From Diplosphaera chodatii (lineage: Eukaryota > Chlorophyta > Trebouxiophyceae > Prasiolales > Stichococcaceae): a stretch of DNA of 64,000 nucleotides. Below, piece after piece: positions 1 through 12,160 of this stretch. Location of the stretch: positions 1,240,001 through 1,304,000 of the forward strand of contig JAALGY010000008.1 in NCBI GenBank assembly GCA_032358165.1, in the 5' to 3' direction. The notes beneath the pieces were generated by a model. The model was not told where the DNA came from. It was given only the letters and a program-made list of their open reading frames with translations, and searched no databases. Position 1 is the stretch's first letter. Each line of letters begins with the position of its first letter. Both the position numbers and the translations under genes were made by a program.

Positions 1-580
1 CATGATCATCAGCTTGCCCAGGATGCTGTTGTATGTCATGCCCGGGTTCTCAAACCTGCAATGGACCAGAGCAAGTGACACACTGACGTTCAGATGCGAA
101 GTCCCACCGCACAGCTGCAGGGCTGAGGACCTGTTCTGACTGGTGCAGGGATGTGACCATCCAGACAGAAACTGGCACGCACTCTCGCTGGCGTTCCCAG
201 AAGCCAAAGGGGTCGAGGACCATCTCCACAATGCAGCCGAGGATGGGCACCACGAAGCGGGGCCCCGCCAGCGCACCCTTGCCTGCCTTCCGCCTGAGCA
301 TTGGACCACCATCGGTTCATGTGAAGGTCTGACCATGCCATCGCAAGCACTGATTGATTGCACTGACGAAGGGGCAGAGAGCCATCGTGACCCGCACTTT
401 CAACGCAACAAGCTTGCAGCACCTGTTCAACCAGAAGCTGAGCTGCTCGTAGATGCAGTACACCGCAAGCAGGGCGACAGTCCCGAGCAGCGCATTTGCA
501 AGCGACACGCGCGGCCGCTGCCGTGTGTGCGCCGTTGCTGGCGCCTGCTGCCAGCTGTAGCTGGTCGCATTGATGTCAGC
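1..580 (-). CDS. CYP710: Sterol C-22 desaturase, cytochrome P450 CYP710 family (5' part only)
   Basis: CYP710 enzymes introduce the C-22 double bond of ergosterol/stigmasterol-type sterols at the ER membrane. Visible exons are 423-580, about 180-293, and 1 to about 55; the gene runs off the left edge. Exon 423-580 ends in a membrane anchor followed by YEQLSFWLNR, which aligns with the VEQLSYLFKK stretch I recall from Arabidopsis CYP710A. Spliced in phase (AG/G) to the next exon it gives KAGKGALAGPRFVVPILG and then DPFGFWERQRE, the proline-rich hinge and first helix of this family. The leftmost exon gives MTYNSILGKLMIM, matching the conserved NYLIGKFIVY region. The exact donor near 180 is unclear. 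No ATG lies in exon 423-580; the best upstream start is the ATG at 881 (MVSDLVSSTL, donor GT at 851), which is only tentative. Haem-binding Cys and the rest of the P450 fold are outside the window. Confidence 0.8.
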
Positions 581-1454
581 CTGCAGGAATTGTTTGAAAG
601 CATAAGAAAGTGCAAAAGGGGGCTCCGACGCGCCATGCACACAGGGCTGTGGCCGCGCCACCAGCAGGTGCTGTTTGCTGCGTTGGCTGCGCAGCACTTG
701 CGATCAAGCCAGCGGCCCGCGGATGTGCACGAAGAATCAGTTGCAGGTTATCCTTGCTCGCTTCTGCGCTTGAATCAATGTAGGTTCCCGATGCCACGGT
801 CCAGTGGCAGACGGGCAAGAAGCCTCGATCACAGCTGAATGCCGATTTCACCAAGGTCGAGGACACCAGATCGCTCACCATGATAGATGCCTTCAGCAGG
901 AGGTTGCGCGCGTGCCGTCCGCACAGCAAGGATCTAGCCCGCCCGCCACGGGGGCACCGCAAGGGTGCACGCTGCCAGTTGACTGCGCAGCAGCACTCCT
1001 TTACGAAGAGGACTGGACCTGACAGCCCCAGACCGCCGGTAGCTGAGGACTCTTCGGCACAACACGCGCCAACAGGGACACACACTGTTGCCTCGATGTG
1101 CAACTCCCCTCAGCTGACTCCGTGTTTCTGTGCAATGCAGACCGCGTGCAGGTCGACACACCGACTGACAACGTCTGAACACGCTGCCACCGCCTGCCCC
1201 GAGGCTGCAACGTGCAGACTGTTGTGCATTACCGCAGCTCCAGCGGTGCGGTCGGGTGGTGCAAACTTTAGTGATGGTTTGTCAACCGTGTGCAGAAGCT
1301 TACGGGTGTCCGTTACAGTTACATTATATGTTGAAACCGACCAACGACTACAGGAACGCTCGTACAATACACTCCCAAACCATAGTCCTGCATCCTCCTG
1401 CTCCGGTGTTCTATTGTACATGCCAGGTTGCGGCTTGCTGTTGATCACGGGCTG
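581..1454. other. CYP710 5' region and intergenic DNA
   Basis: Probably holds the first intron and a short first exon of CYP710 (tentative ATG at 881 on the minus strand) and then the 3' untranslated region of the RING gene. I see no convincing additional gene; the long open frames here have no ATG or no recognisable sequence. Confidence 0.4.
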
Positions 1455-4400
1455 TCAGCCGCCCACGAACAGACGCTGCCGCCGCACAACCTCTCTTCGG
1501 CAAATGGGGCATCGGTGCAAGCGGCGGCTGCACCGGCGGCACATGCAGGCATGGCCGCACGGGATGACCACAACCTGCGGAGGAGGACAGCAGGTGTGCC
1601 AGGCAGCAACACAGCAGGAGCTGCGTTACATTGCAACGCATCTGTCATGAAGGAGGCTCTCGTTGCATCACAATTTGCCAGAGCACCCACCTGAATGGGC
1701 CGCGTCAGGCAGACGCTGCAGTCGAGCGCGGCCAGCGGGCCGGCGGCCTGCGACTGGCGACGACCCTCCTCGAGCAGCTGCGCCTTCTGCGGTTTGGTGC
1801 AGTCCAATGCATGCATGAGTGCGGGGTCTCTTTACAAAGTGAAACAACAACGATGCAGGACCTCAGGCGTTCATACAGCAGCATGACATGGTGCAGGCAG
1901 CAGAGGACGGTACATGCCGTGTGTGCACGGGTTTGAGGCGCTGTACTCACCCGCTGGGCCTTGCTGGCAATGGCTTCAACGTCCTCTTCCTCGTCAGATG
2001 CGTCCGCACCACCTGGCTCGGCGGCCAGCTGTGGCTGCGCCTGCCCCTGCGGGTGCGCTTCCTGAGAAGCATCACCATGACTCAGCAGCCGCATGCTGTT
2101 ATATGTCAGCATAGCTGCATGTACTATGCAACAACATGCTGCAAAGCTGCAGCGCTCACACGAGGTCGAGTGCTCACCTGGATGTCCACAGCTGTGTGCT
2201 GCCGCGGCTCGTCCCGCTCTGCTCCTGCATGCGCTGCCCCGCTGTCGTCCGCCTCTGCAGCCGCTGGAGGGCCTGCTGCGTCTTCTCTGAGGGCCTGCTG
2301 GGTGCTCCGTGATGCTGCGCCAGCAGCAGCTGCAAGGCGGCATGCACAGCAGGAGTCAGGACCCCAGGCCCTGCTGCCTTACCTATCAAGAACCTGCCAC
2401 CATTGACACAGCAGCGGGATGTGTCAGACATACCTGTGGCATGTGCCTGCCGAGCCTGGCGCGCAGCCTCTGCCCTGTAGGTCGCACGAATGGTCTCTGC
2501 CAGCGGGGCCTCCACTGCTCGCATTGCCTGCGGACCACCGTTACCATTTTGAGCTTTGTAACACTGCAGGCCCATCATCCATAAAGTGCTTTTGAAAATC
2601 CGACAACAGTGCCATGTCGAATCTACATCGAGCATGGCATGCTGGCCAATCGGCCCCATGAATACCTGTGGTGAGGCAGCCCACCTCGGAAACGGCCTGA
2701 GCGTCGCCGTGCTCTGCATCCGCAATGATGTCGTGCATCTCCCGCATAGCATACTCGATGCCCGCGTCCAGGTTGTTAGGGTAGCGCTGCTGGCTCTCCA
2801 GTATGAGCCGCTCCACCGCCTCCAGCCTGTGTACACAGGAGATTGCTTTCACAACCCCGTCCATCGTGTTGTCCATCGTGTTGCCATGCAAGAGCAAAGC
2901 TCGGTACCAGAGTAACCTGCAATGCATTGTCCGGCCAATGTAGCAGCGGTAGCATGTGGCACATGCCCGACGGATTGAGCACCTGACTTGGTCGAGGGCC
3001 TCGGCGGTGCGGTCGCCAGCATCGCCGGCCTGCTGCGTTGCCGATGCCACCTGTGGTCATTCCTTCGGCAGCCTCAGCCCTCCATCATGTTCCTGTGTTG
3101 TGCTTGTGGTGAGGCAAGGCGTGCAGTGCAGAATGGACGACGCCAGCTGCGTGTGGTAACTTCATCGGCACGCCACCAGCAGGCAGGCAGGCAGGCAAGG
3201 CAGCGTGTGGGGATCCACCTCCTCGATCGCAGCCTCCGTGTCGGAGTCGGTGTCGGTGGTGTCCTGGCTGCCGACGCTGCCCACCTCGTCGTCCAGCCCC
3301 GCCAGCAGCGCCTCCGCCGCCGGATCCCCCGCCTCGCTCTCCTCTGCAGACCAGCGTCTTCAGGTTTTGGTGTCATGGGCAATACGCTAAAGTGTATGGT
3401 GCCTCAAGCGGCCTGTGGAAAAGACCGGCTGTCTTGTGCCACGGGCTTGTACTGGAGTGCTGTGGCCACACGTGTGCATATCGGGTGCCTAAAGCCCAAA
3501 GCGCAGGCCGTCTGACATTGACGAGCACATCATGCAGTGCAGCGCGGGGTTGGGGGCCAAGAGAACACATTGAGCGACGCCGCACCGCTGCCCGACAGGA
3601 TGTCGTAGTGGCGCAGCAGCTTGCCGACCAGCGCCAGCAGGATGCTGACGCCGATGCAGGCGCCCGAGACAATCAGCGCTACCGCCCAGTTGGGCAGATC
3701 CTGTGGAAAAGGAAGAGACGATGTGGATCTGGACGATCACACATGCGGCAGGTGCACTGCATGGGGTCGCAGCCACAGGTGTGATGTGGCAGGATCTCAG
3801 CAGCAGGTGGGCACAACGTGCAGGTCGGCAACTGCTTGACACCTTGTCGCTGGTGCCCGCTGGCCGGGTGCTGCAGTCGGCGCCCCGCCAGCCGCCCAGG
3901 CACTCACACTGACCCAGGATGCATACGCCACGACCTAGCCAGCCAGCACGGGCTCAACTTGACTTTGTGAGTTCAGTTCGTGGCAAATATTAATGGACAA
4001 ACACTAAACAGCTTTGCACAGGCACCTACAGCGTAAACTGTTTGCAAAAGTCTCACACTGATGAATGCTTCGATTGACGCTCACCTGAGCACATGTTCTG
4101 ATCGGCGCACACGTCCATACGGTGGACCGATCCCGACAAGCACATCTTGCAGCACTTGGCCGGTGCCACCGGCACATACTGTGTGGCGAACGTCATCCTA
4201 CGGATCAATCTACAGAGTGCTGTCAGCAGGTCTCAGCGGCTTGAAAGCCCTTGAGCAGCAGATCACCGGATAGTCGGGGTTTCGAATAAGCAAACTTTTG
4301 TGCAATGCTGCAAATGCTGCAGCCACCTACCGCCAGTGCTCGTAGCCGACCAGCAGGCGGTTGCTGGTGCGGCTGCCGCAGTTGATGCCATCGCCGTACC

Positions 4401-5361
4401 CGCAATCGCAGCGTTCTAGCTCCCAGGCATCTCCATTCGACAGCAGGATGCTGGGCGTGCAGCATTCAGCTGCGCTCGTTGGATAGAACGCGTCCAGCGC
4501 AGCGCTCACACGGTTTGCCTCGGCATAGCCAGCCACCAAGGACGCCGGAGTGTCGCACAGCAACTCCGCTGCGCCTGTGCGAGTCGCCACAGGAACGACC
4601 TGGAGCACAGCCTCATGGGGACCACATGGAATCCCGCTGAATTGACGAACTTCCTGCGTTGCCACCCTTGCTGCGTACCTATGGCAGCAGACTTGTGGCA
4701 GCCTATGGAGACGATGGCCACAGCAGTGGAGACATTGTCATGGCTGCGCAGCGATGCCATCTGCGGCGGCAACCGCTTCGGCAGGCAGGGCCGGCAGCAG
4801 ATTGCCCGTGATAGGGGCACCAGGCCGCCGCCAGCCAGCCATTGCCCCTGCCGCTCGAAGTCCGAGATGAAGTACCTGTCCAAGCAGTTGGTCATCTCGC
4901 TCGGTTGACCTACACAATATTGTGTTACTTGCATTGCTGACTGGCGTTTGCCCGAGGCGAAACAAAGAGCGCAATCGCAGCGTCCTCTGGCTCACCCCTC
5001 CTTCTCACAGGACAGGCCATAGGGCCCGCCTGTCGCCGGTTCGCAATCACACAGCTCCAGCGCAGTTGACTTGGCATCTGCAGCGGCAGCAGTTGTGGCT
5101 CAACAGCATGCGCATGAGGACTATACAGAGATTGCCAGTGGCAACTGTTGGTCTAAAAAGCATGCAAGTGTGACTGGGTTGGCTACACTGATGGCGCAGC
5201 TGCAGCGCGGGGTTTTCACCGTCTGAGAAGCGCTCTTCCGGAGGATACAAGCCCCTCGCCCCGGTGGATGCCACAGACGACACCACAATGGGGGCTGCAG
5301 AACTGCATATTGTCGAAAGGGCGAGCAGCAGCGCGAGCACTGCTGGTGTGGACCTGAGCAT
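1455..5361 (-). CDS. Secretory EGF-like, single-pass transmembrane RING-finger protein (putative membrane E3 ubiquitin ligase)
   Basis: Domain order from N-terminus: signal peptide (ATG at 5361, [20 protein letters not shown]); EGF-like Cys cluster (exon 4996-5077, [16 protein letters not shown]); a luminal region (about 4731-4899 and 4331-4655) with CC-centred motifs [15 protein letters not shown] and later KCCKMCL (about 4090-4220); a classical EGF C-terminal half [12 protein letters not shown] (about 3840-3910); one transmembrane helix [20 protein letters not shown] (about 3550-3705); an acidic cytosolic exon [16 protein letters not shown] (about 3205-3360); several helical exons (about 3050-1930); and a C-terminal C3HC4 RING split by an intron, LDCSVCL then [12 protein letters not shown] and CPICR, ending RRQRLFVGG. 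The predicted topology is lumen/outside EGF and cytosolic RING, so it would ubiquitinate cytosolic targets from a secretory membrane. I recognise the domains but not the family. Some internal splice junctions are approximate. Confidence 0.75.
3179..3198. repeat. (GCAG)n microsatellite
   Basis: About five tandem GCAG units ending in GCAAG. It lies in an intron of the RING gene, next to the exon encoding the acidic cytosolic segment. Confidence 0.7.
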
Positions 5362-5868
5362 CGTGCAGATAACCCTTCAGAGCATTACTGCACCGACACT
5401 GTTCTCCGCACAGCGCATGCGCCCAACAAGACTCCGAACTGTAAAGCTTGGCTAGAGCAGGTGTGCACGCCGCACATGTGCGGCAAACATTATGTTGTCC
5501 ACGTCCTGACTTCGGGGGATGGCACCTGCTGCTGCAGGGTGGTTAAATTCTGCAGTGCAAACAGCGGGTTGCTGCGCGCATCACGACTGTATACATACAT
5601 TTGCAGCCGCAGGTGACACACCACGCATGTTAACGTAGTCCGGTGGCTTGACCACATCCGTGCGCCCGCGACCCCCATTGCCTGTGCACACACTTGACTT
5701 GGGACTTTTGAGCGCCGTGTGCAGCTTGCAGTCACCTGCTGGTGCGCCAGTCTTTCTACACAGCAGATCCTCGATACACATTGGGCTATCACACAGCTGG
5801 CAGCGACCAACAGCGGGCCCGCGAGCAGGGAGCGCACCAGGCAGCGTGCGGCAGTGGGCCGCCCGCTG
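5362..5868. promoter_or_regulatory. Divergent promoter region, RING gene / CCDC12
   Basis: The 507 bp between two divergent ATGs (5361 minus, 5869 plus) must carry both promoters. No consensus element stands out; a TGTATACATACAT stretch near 5589 is AT-rich relative to its surroundings but is not diagnostic. Confidence 0.5.
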
Positions 5869-6418
5869 ATGGAGGATGCGGCAGCGCGCAAGGCACGCCT
5901 CAAGCGGCTGCGGGAGGATGCAGACGCCACTCAGGCGCCGGAGCCCGCCGCGGTGGAGGAGCCGAAGTTGAAGTTCAGGAACTATGCGCCGCGTGATGAG
6001 AAAATCGAGCACGAGGTGGTGGCGCAGCCGGATGTGAAGGAGTTTGAGGCGCCACAAGTTGAGCCGGAGCGGCCTGACGATGAAGGGGTGAGATGGATCG
6101 CCGCTGGCAGTTCATCGTAAATTTGCCGACGCCCTGGTTGCATGCCGCCATAAGCGCTGCAGGGAGGCCTGTTCAGGCCGCTGGCACTTGCGACTGACTA
6201 CGCTGCTCCAGACCCATCTTCTGGCAAGAGACAGCGGCCACTTATATATGCAGGAGCTGCTGGTGAACGTGGCACCGAAGAAGCCAAACTGGGATCTGCG
6301 GCGGGACATTGCAAAGAAGCTTGCAAAACTGGAGCGGCGCACCCAGAAGGCAATGATACAGCTCATGAAGGACCAGGAGCGGGCAGGGTTAGAGGCGGAG
6401 GGTGGGCAGTTAGACTGA
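5869..6418 (+). CDS. CCDC12: CCDC12/Cwf18 pre-mRNA splicing factor
   Basis: Cwf18/CCDC12 is a small helical protein of the activated spliceosome. Two exons, 5869-6087 and 6254-6418, give 127 residues, close to the family size. Exon 1 starts MEDAAARKARLKRLRE and contains the signature KLKFRNYAPRDE. Exon 2 carries the second signature, VAPKKPNWDLRRDIAKKL, and then KLERRTQKAM. The intron has a GTGAGA donor and a CAG acceptor and is phase 0. An open frame extends upstream of 5869, but the ATG chosen matches the usual family N-terminus. The gene is divergent from the RING gene and convergent with the GST gene, with about 250 bp between the two stops. Confidence is high because both conserved blocks are intact. 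Confidence 0.93.
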
Positions 6419-6670
6419 CCTTGGGTGTTGCAATTCAAGTCAGGGAGGAGTAGAGCAGAAACGGTCACAAGAGAGCTCGATAACGGAGCAGCAATGTGCG
6501 CCTGTTGATTTCACACCTTTGGCTGTGTGGGCCATCGAGCAACTGTCCATGTCAGCCAAGCTATTGAGCCATGCTGCATTGCTACTCCGCCTGGCGTGGA
6601 ATCATCGTGGCATGCGACCAATCCTGCCCGCTCGGATGCATGGTCTACTTCCTGGCCATGTTGGCCACCC

Positions 6671-8509
6671 TTACTTGAAATCATGTGCACTGGTTGATTT
6701 CGCTGAATTATCTGCACCACGCAAATGCATCGTCAGCTCAGGGCGGACAGATGCCGGGCATGGCTGAAACCTTCTTTTCGTCCTCGCATGTATCGGCACT
6801 GGCATGCACACCAGCTGCTGGCACTCACCTGCATATTTGCTGTAGTGACGCATCAGCTCCTGCTCGTACTTCTGATCGCCTTCCGGGTGGCGCTGCGTGG
6901 CGTGGATGGCGGGGTGTCGCCTGATGTTGTCCAGCCACCGCCGCAGTTTGTGCACCTCTGACGGCAGCCCCAGACCGCGGTAGTGCTCCATGATCGGCTG
7001 TGAAGGCACGCGCATCTTAGGGTCAAGCAGGGTGCGACTACTGCAGCAGCGGTTGCTCCCGTCAGCGTCATAGGGCACCCAAGCACAGCTGAGTGTCTGT
7101 CTGCGGGTGCCAGGACAGCAGCGTGGCACGCAGCGGGCTGCACTGACGGCGCAGAGGTCCAACTCCAACCTGGCGAAGGAACCAGGGTGCAATCGTGGCG
7201 TCCACAAGGCTGAAGTCTGGCCCCAGGAAATAGGGTCCTTCATCGTCGGCCTGCCCCTCCAGCCAGTGCACCTCTGCCGTGAGCTTCTCAGCGCACTCTG
7301 CCTGCTGCTGCTTGTCCTGCGTTTGTGTCAGACACATCGGCCAGCATGCATAGCGCTGCAGTTTACACATGGTTGCTGTAGGCTGGGCGTCCATAGTACT
7401 GCAACACGGGGTCCCAGGTACCAACAATGGTGATAGTGCCTTCCCGCTGACGACAAAGCGCAATGCCTTCCAGTCAGTGGGAACTTACCTGGCGGACTAG
7501 GATGCTGTAGAAATTGGGCACGTACTTCGAGCTGAAGCGGTCAATCACCATGCGGGCGTGTGCACGGTCCACTGGGTCTGCCGGCAGCAGCGGGCGCTCC
7601 TTGTGCCAGTCCTCCAGGAACTCATTGCAGATGCTGTGCAGAATGTGCGAAGACAATGTCGGTGGCAGCAGTGAAGCGGTGTTCCATAGCTGACCATGCC
7701 GCACCCAAGCAGAGTATACAGATTTCCATTGTGCAGTAGGCCATGGAATGCAGTGGTGTCAAACTTGCGCACTTGCTCTCAAACACGCTGCGGACTTGGC
7801 TGCCCTCTTTCTCTTTGATAGCCAGCACCGGCACTTTGCCTACAAGTAAGTGACAAGACGTATATCAGGCCAGATGGCGATGATCAGCAGGGGTGTGTGC
7901 AGCTGGCCACTCCATGGTACGCGCGGGACCGCTAGTGCTCACGATGAGCTCACCCAACGGATTCAGACGGAGCCACCACTCTGGTTTCTCGTCTATCTGA
8001 TACCATTGCCCTGTGCATGAGCCATCATGTCCACCGCCTCATACATGCGCAAACTCAAACTTGACCAGGATGATTTCACTGCAGCAACGCACCCACAGCA
8101 TCCACACCTGTCTCCGTGTTCTTCAGAGCTATCTCGTGGAGCGTCTGCATCCAGCACCAGATCAAGCTGAGCTGAAAAGCTGTAACAACCTTGTCAAGCA
8201 AGTGACTGACACAATGCATGCCAGCAGCCAACCCAATCTTCTCACATATGGCACGCCTCTGGCCTCAAGAGCAATCCATGTGCGTTGAGCGAATGGGCAG
8301 AACCTGCGCCGCGGGCATCATGCCTGGATGTAGTGAGTCGTCAACTTGGCATGGTGCATGATGCGGCCTGGTGTCGGAAGAACATTCAGGGCCATCCAGG
8401 GTCTGCATAATGACAGTGAGATTTCCACTCACCATGCGGTCAAGAAGTTGAGACCTGTCCTCCAAACAGGCTCAACCTGCAAAGATTTCGTTGCTGTTGC
8501 GGCGGGCAT
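6671..8509 (-). CDS. Glutathione S-transferase, Cys-type (omega/lambda/DHAR-like)
   Basis: Nine exons (8433-8509, 8246-8303, 8108-8144, 7954-8010, 7773-7839, 7489-7633, 7170-7316, 6829-6997, 6671-6711) join in phase to 265 residues. The thioredoxin-fold half contains AWFCPFAQRTWIALEARGVP, so the active-site residue should be the Cys of CPF as in omega, lambda and DHAR classes (thiol transfer and dehydroascorbate-type chemistry rather than Tyr/Ser GSTs). Next come KPEWWLRLNPLGKVPVL (cis-Pro loop) and SVFESNICNEFLED, the glutathione-contact ES pair. The all-helical half has YFLGPDFSLVDATIAPWF, the N-capping/hydrophobic-staple region, followed by EHYRGLGLP. The C-terminal exon is only 41 bp and ends in HDFK. 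Two internal exons are tiny (37 and 57 bp). No transit peptide is obvious, so the product is probably cytosolic. The class cannot be fixed without a tree. Confidence 0.92.
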
Positions 8510-9040
8510 TGGGCGCGCTGGCTCAAGCTTCGTAAGCCTCAAAGCGCTTGCACGCACCCGTGCTACTGGCACACAGCCGTTACAAATCAATTGCTTCTAT
8601 TTGCAAGTGTGAATTTTCTGTGCTTGTTGTTGACATGTGCACCTCGATCGCAGCTGACTGGAAGTCGCATTTGTCTCTTGGTTCCATCGAGATTGAACGG
8701 AACAGTAAGCGAGGCCTTTCGACTCGCACACCAAACCGTCGATAGGACATCAACACATAGAGTGCGAATCCCCATGTTTACAATGCACTAGTGTGCAGTT
8801 CTGCTTCAAGTTCCCCTCACTGCGGCTGCCGTCAATTCCCTACGCTGCTGCTGCGGTCAAGCCCCTCTGTCCTCTAACCCGGGTGTGAGACATGGCTGCA
8901 ATGTTCAGCTGAATTCTCAGTCCACGCGTGGCTGGCAGACTGCTGCCTTCTGGCGGCATGCATCGTCGGCAGAAGCTTGCCACGTTACCTTCGCTTGAAC
9001 AATGTCATGCACAATCTACTCGCTGCTGCCCAGCCGTCAT
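8510..9040. other. Intergenic, GST 5' side / kinase 3' side
   Basis: 531 bp between the GST start and the kinase stop, both on the minus strand. It should hold the GST promoter and kinase 3' UTR. I see no gene or clear motif. Confidence 0.4.
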
Positions 9041-11092
9041 TCACTCTTCCATGCTGCAGATACCCGCTGCTGCATCGAGCAGGGCGCGGAAGTCAGCATC
9101 GTAGCCCGGCACGCTGCCTGGCTGCAGCGCCTTGGCGCGCTCTACCCACCGCTGCAGGAAGCTCGGAACCAACTGCAGGGTTTACATGCAAAGCATGAGG
9201 TGATCATGTTCGCTTTGGTCCAATGCTGTCGATGGCAGTCCACGGCTGTGCGACCAGTGTTCCATTGCACGAACTGTGCGGCCGGTACTGCAGGGTGACA
9301 ACATGCATTACGCTGGTGCGACGCAAGGCCACCATACCTCCTTATTGCAGGCTGCCTTCCAAGCGGCATTCCGCTTTGCAGCAAATGCTGCGAGCTCATC
9401 ACGTGCCCAGCCGCCGGGCGGCAGGTACCGTGTACCGTCGTCCAGCATCGTGACATCCCACGGCACATCCTTGCCGGTCCACAACTGCATGCACATAGAC
9501 GGGGTTGCTTGACTTGACAACATCACTTCACACTTGCTGATGCACCGTGGCGGTTCGCATGCTGGCAGGCACGAGTGATTGCTCATTGCACGCAGCTCAG
9601 CACGGCCATGTCAGTGTGCCCACCTCAAGCAGGGTGTACCCGAGACCCTCCAGGTCGTCCGCCGGCCCTGTGGGCTGTGACAACAGGCTCCTGCAGACGA
9701 GCAGCGCTGTCAGGGGCGCTGCAGCTTGAGTATGGCTTGCGTGCGAACTGTTGCACCTCTGTCAGAGGTTGTGAGGGTAGTGCCTGTACATCACCAGGGA
9801 GAGCACCTGGTGCTGGCAAAGTCGGGTGTGCCTCCGAACTCAGCATGCAGCACGAGGTTGGAAGGCAGGTGTCGAGCAAAGCCGAAGTCCAGAAGCATCA
9901 CAAATGCCTCAGCCAATGCCCCTCCATCTTGTCTGTCGTGGACATCGACGCAGAAATTGCCTGCATGAGTGTGGTGTCAAACTCACAACGGTTGACCCAA
10001 TATGGTACTTCTGTGTACCTCGCATCGCTGCATGCAGCCTGTTTGGTGGAGTCGGTTGCATGCCCAACCTGGCTTGACGTCACGATGCAGGATGCCTCGG
10101 TGATGGGTGTACTGCAGAGCCTGCGGTACAGACAGCTGCTGTCAGTATTTGCTTGGTGTGTCCTGCATCGTGCATGTCCATACCGGCTCCTGTGATGGAC
10201 GTCTGCACCATGTCATGCATCGAAACCTCACCGTCAGCATCTGATTGGCAAATCGGAAGAATATGGAACGGCTGCGCGAGCAACGTCCGCTGATGAGGGA
10301 CTCGAGGCTGCATCCCAGCAGCTGCATCGCGATCCAAGGCCGCACTTCACCTCTGTCGCATGTCACCAGCCCCCTGCCATATGCTGCATGCAGATCAAGA
10401 GCCGCACCGTGAGCAGAGCATGCAATTTGCATAGCGCCATTAGCCGTGTTGTGAATCCTGGATCGACCGCCTGGCATGCAACAGCTGTGCTCAAGGCAAA
10501 CGCCCAATGATTGGCAGCAGCTCAAGTCGCAGTTTCAGCTGCACAGCAATCTGATACTGATATATACAAGTGGCACTAGGCGCGGTTCCGCACCTTCTGC
10601 AATGCCATATTGCTGTATGTCAACCACCTCGTTCATGACGGCGCCAAGCCGCTGGTAGCTGGCCCATTCGGTCAGATGGACCTGGTAGTCTGGATCATCC
10701 TCATCGTCGACGGGGTGCCCCACCTTGAGCGCTACATACACACCTGCAGGGACCGTTGAACATGACTGACGCTGTGTTCAATCGCATGCAGGCAGGCAGC
10801 ATGTCACAAAAGCAGCACTCGGGCAAGTACGTAGAGCACACCGGCTCGCATGCATGCACCTGTGTCCACATGTCGACCAATGAACACTTGACATTGTCCA
10901 CCTGCAGCAGACAAAAGCAGATGTGGCGCAGCAGCAGCAGCATGTTTGCCGTGTGCTAACATGCATGGCTTAGCAGTACACATTCACAGCACCAATGGCA
11001 TGCACACCATCGCCAATGCGCTGGCCAACCAAATAGTGCTGCAGCCTGGCTGGCGGCGGACCCTGAGGCGGCGATCTCAACAGCCGATGCAT
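9041..11092 (-). CDS. CK1-like (TTBK/VRK-type) protein kinase
   Basis: Nine exons (10993-11092, 10594-10743, 10285-10350, 10188-10240, 10069-10120, 9807-9960, 9624-9690, 9338-9484, 9041-9172) give about 306 residues, essentially only a kinase domain. In order: HYLVGQRIGDGVHAIG (a poor Gly loop), VYVALKVGHP (catalytic Lys), AMQLLGCSLESLI (hinge region), HHRGILHRDVKPGNF (catalytic Asp and Asn), MLLDFGFARHL (DFG), FGGTPDFAS, and TGPADDLEGLGYTLLE. Then come DVPWDV and the CK1-type C-lobe, FLQRWVERAKAL and VPGYDADF. HRDVKP, the ADDLEGLGY block and the VPxY ending place it in the CK1 superfamily rather than AGC or CMK. Exon 4 has no GT donor at the position phase requires; a GC donor at 10186-10187 would close the frame. 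The Gly loop lacks the usual GxGxxG, so activity is likely but not certain. Start chosen: MHRLLRSPPQ. Confidence 0.85.
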
Positions 11093-12160
11093 ATCGACCC
11101 AGGCTCCTGTGCGTGAACAGAGGCAAGTAGATTTCATGCGCAAGGGTGATCCCTTGCTAATACCTGTTCTCCCAGGTTGTTGCGCCTCATTTGCATGCAT
11201 CATGCGTTACTCTGCCAGTGCATGCAGCACAGCACTGGTCAAGAGTGCCGTCACCACAGAGCCTTGCTTATAGCTTGCTGCAGTAATGGGTCAGGCGAGC
11301 ATAGCTGAGGCATAGACAGCAGGCAGTAGGCTGCAGGTGGTATTCCAGCAAGACACGCCATGTGCCATACATATGCATGATGGAACCATGTCGCACACCC
11401 TGACGCCTGTTCTCAAGGGCATCCGCGATCCGTAGTATGATCGTCAGCCGTGCCGGCCAGATCGGACGTCAGGGCGCGGCATGCAACGGCGCGTCTGTTG
11501 ACCGTTCGTGTGCTCCGCACTTAAAGTTTTGGCGGCATGACCAACCCCGTTCTCACCCTGCATTGTGAAGCGGGTCATTCGCCGTTGCGAGATGCAAAGT
11601 CTTACCTGTTCTACAGCAGCAGCAGCAGCTGACGAAAGGAGCTTTGCAACTAGCATATGTGGCCTGCCTTCGTTTGACGCTGTTGTTTGCGTTATTCTGA
11701 GCCGCCTTGCGTTGTCGGTGGTAGTGTCACTGCATAGGCAGACGGTTGTTGGTCACAGCATATCAATCCAGAGCACAGCTTGCATCTGAAACCACTCACA
11801 CAGAGCGAAGAGCAGCATGGCCGCCCACATGCACACAATGGGTTCAACGTGGTGTCCTGCATCCCCGCTGCAGGCAAGCCCTGCAGTATGTTGCAACGAC
11901 ATGCGGGTCGTGACAACAACATCCTGAGTCACTACGCAAACGTCTAAACCTGCACTCTTGACCGTGTCCACAGGTGATGAGCCACCGGCGTTTGCCGCAT
12001 AGTAGGCCAGTACCTACTGCGCCCCTGCAGACCTGCGCGTCTCAGGGCAGAAAGGTGGGCAGTAGGGAGTGACTGACACGCGGGACAGTCGTCTGCTGTC
12101 TGAGTGGTGTCAAGCCCGTCTGTTGCACGTCTGACTGGGAGTGGTTGTGCTCTTGCTCAG
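11093..12160. other. Divergent intergenic region, kinase / RsfS
   Basis: About 1.07 kb that must hold the kinase promoter, the RsfS promoter and a 5' RsfS exon. A possible RsfS leader starts at the ATG at 11592 (MQSLTCSTAAAAADE, transit-peptide-like) but the joining donor could not be fixed. Nothing else is recognisable. Confidence 0.35.

Noticed and set aside
880..1650. Plus-strand open frame of 256 codons
   Set aside because: It crosses the minus-strand RING-finger exon (1455 to about 1590), which is well supported, and shows no domain.
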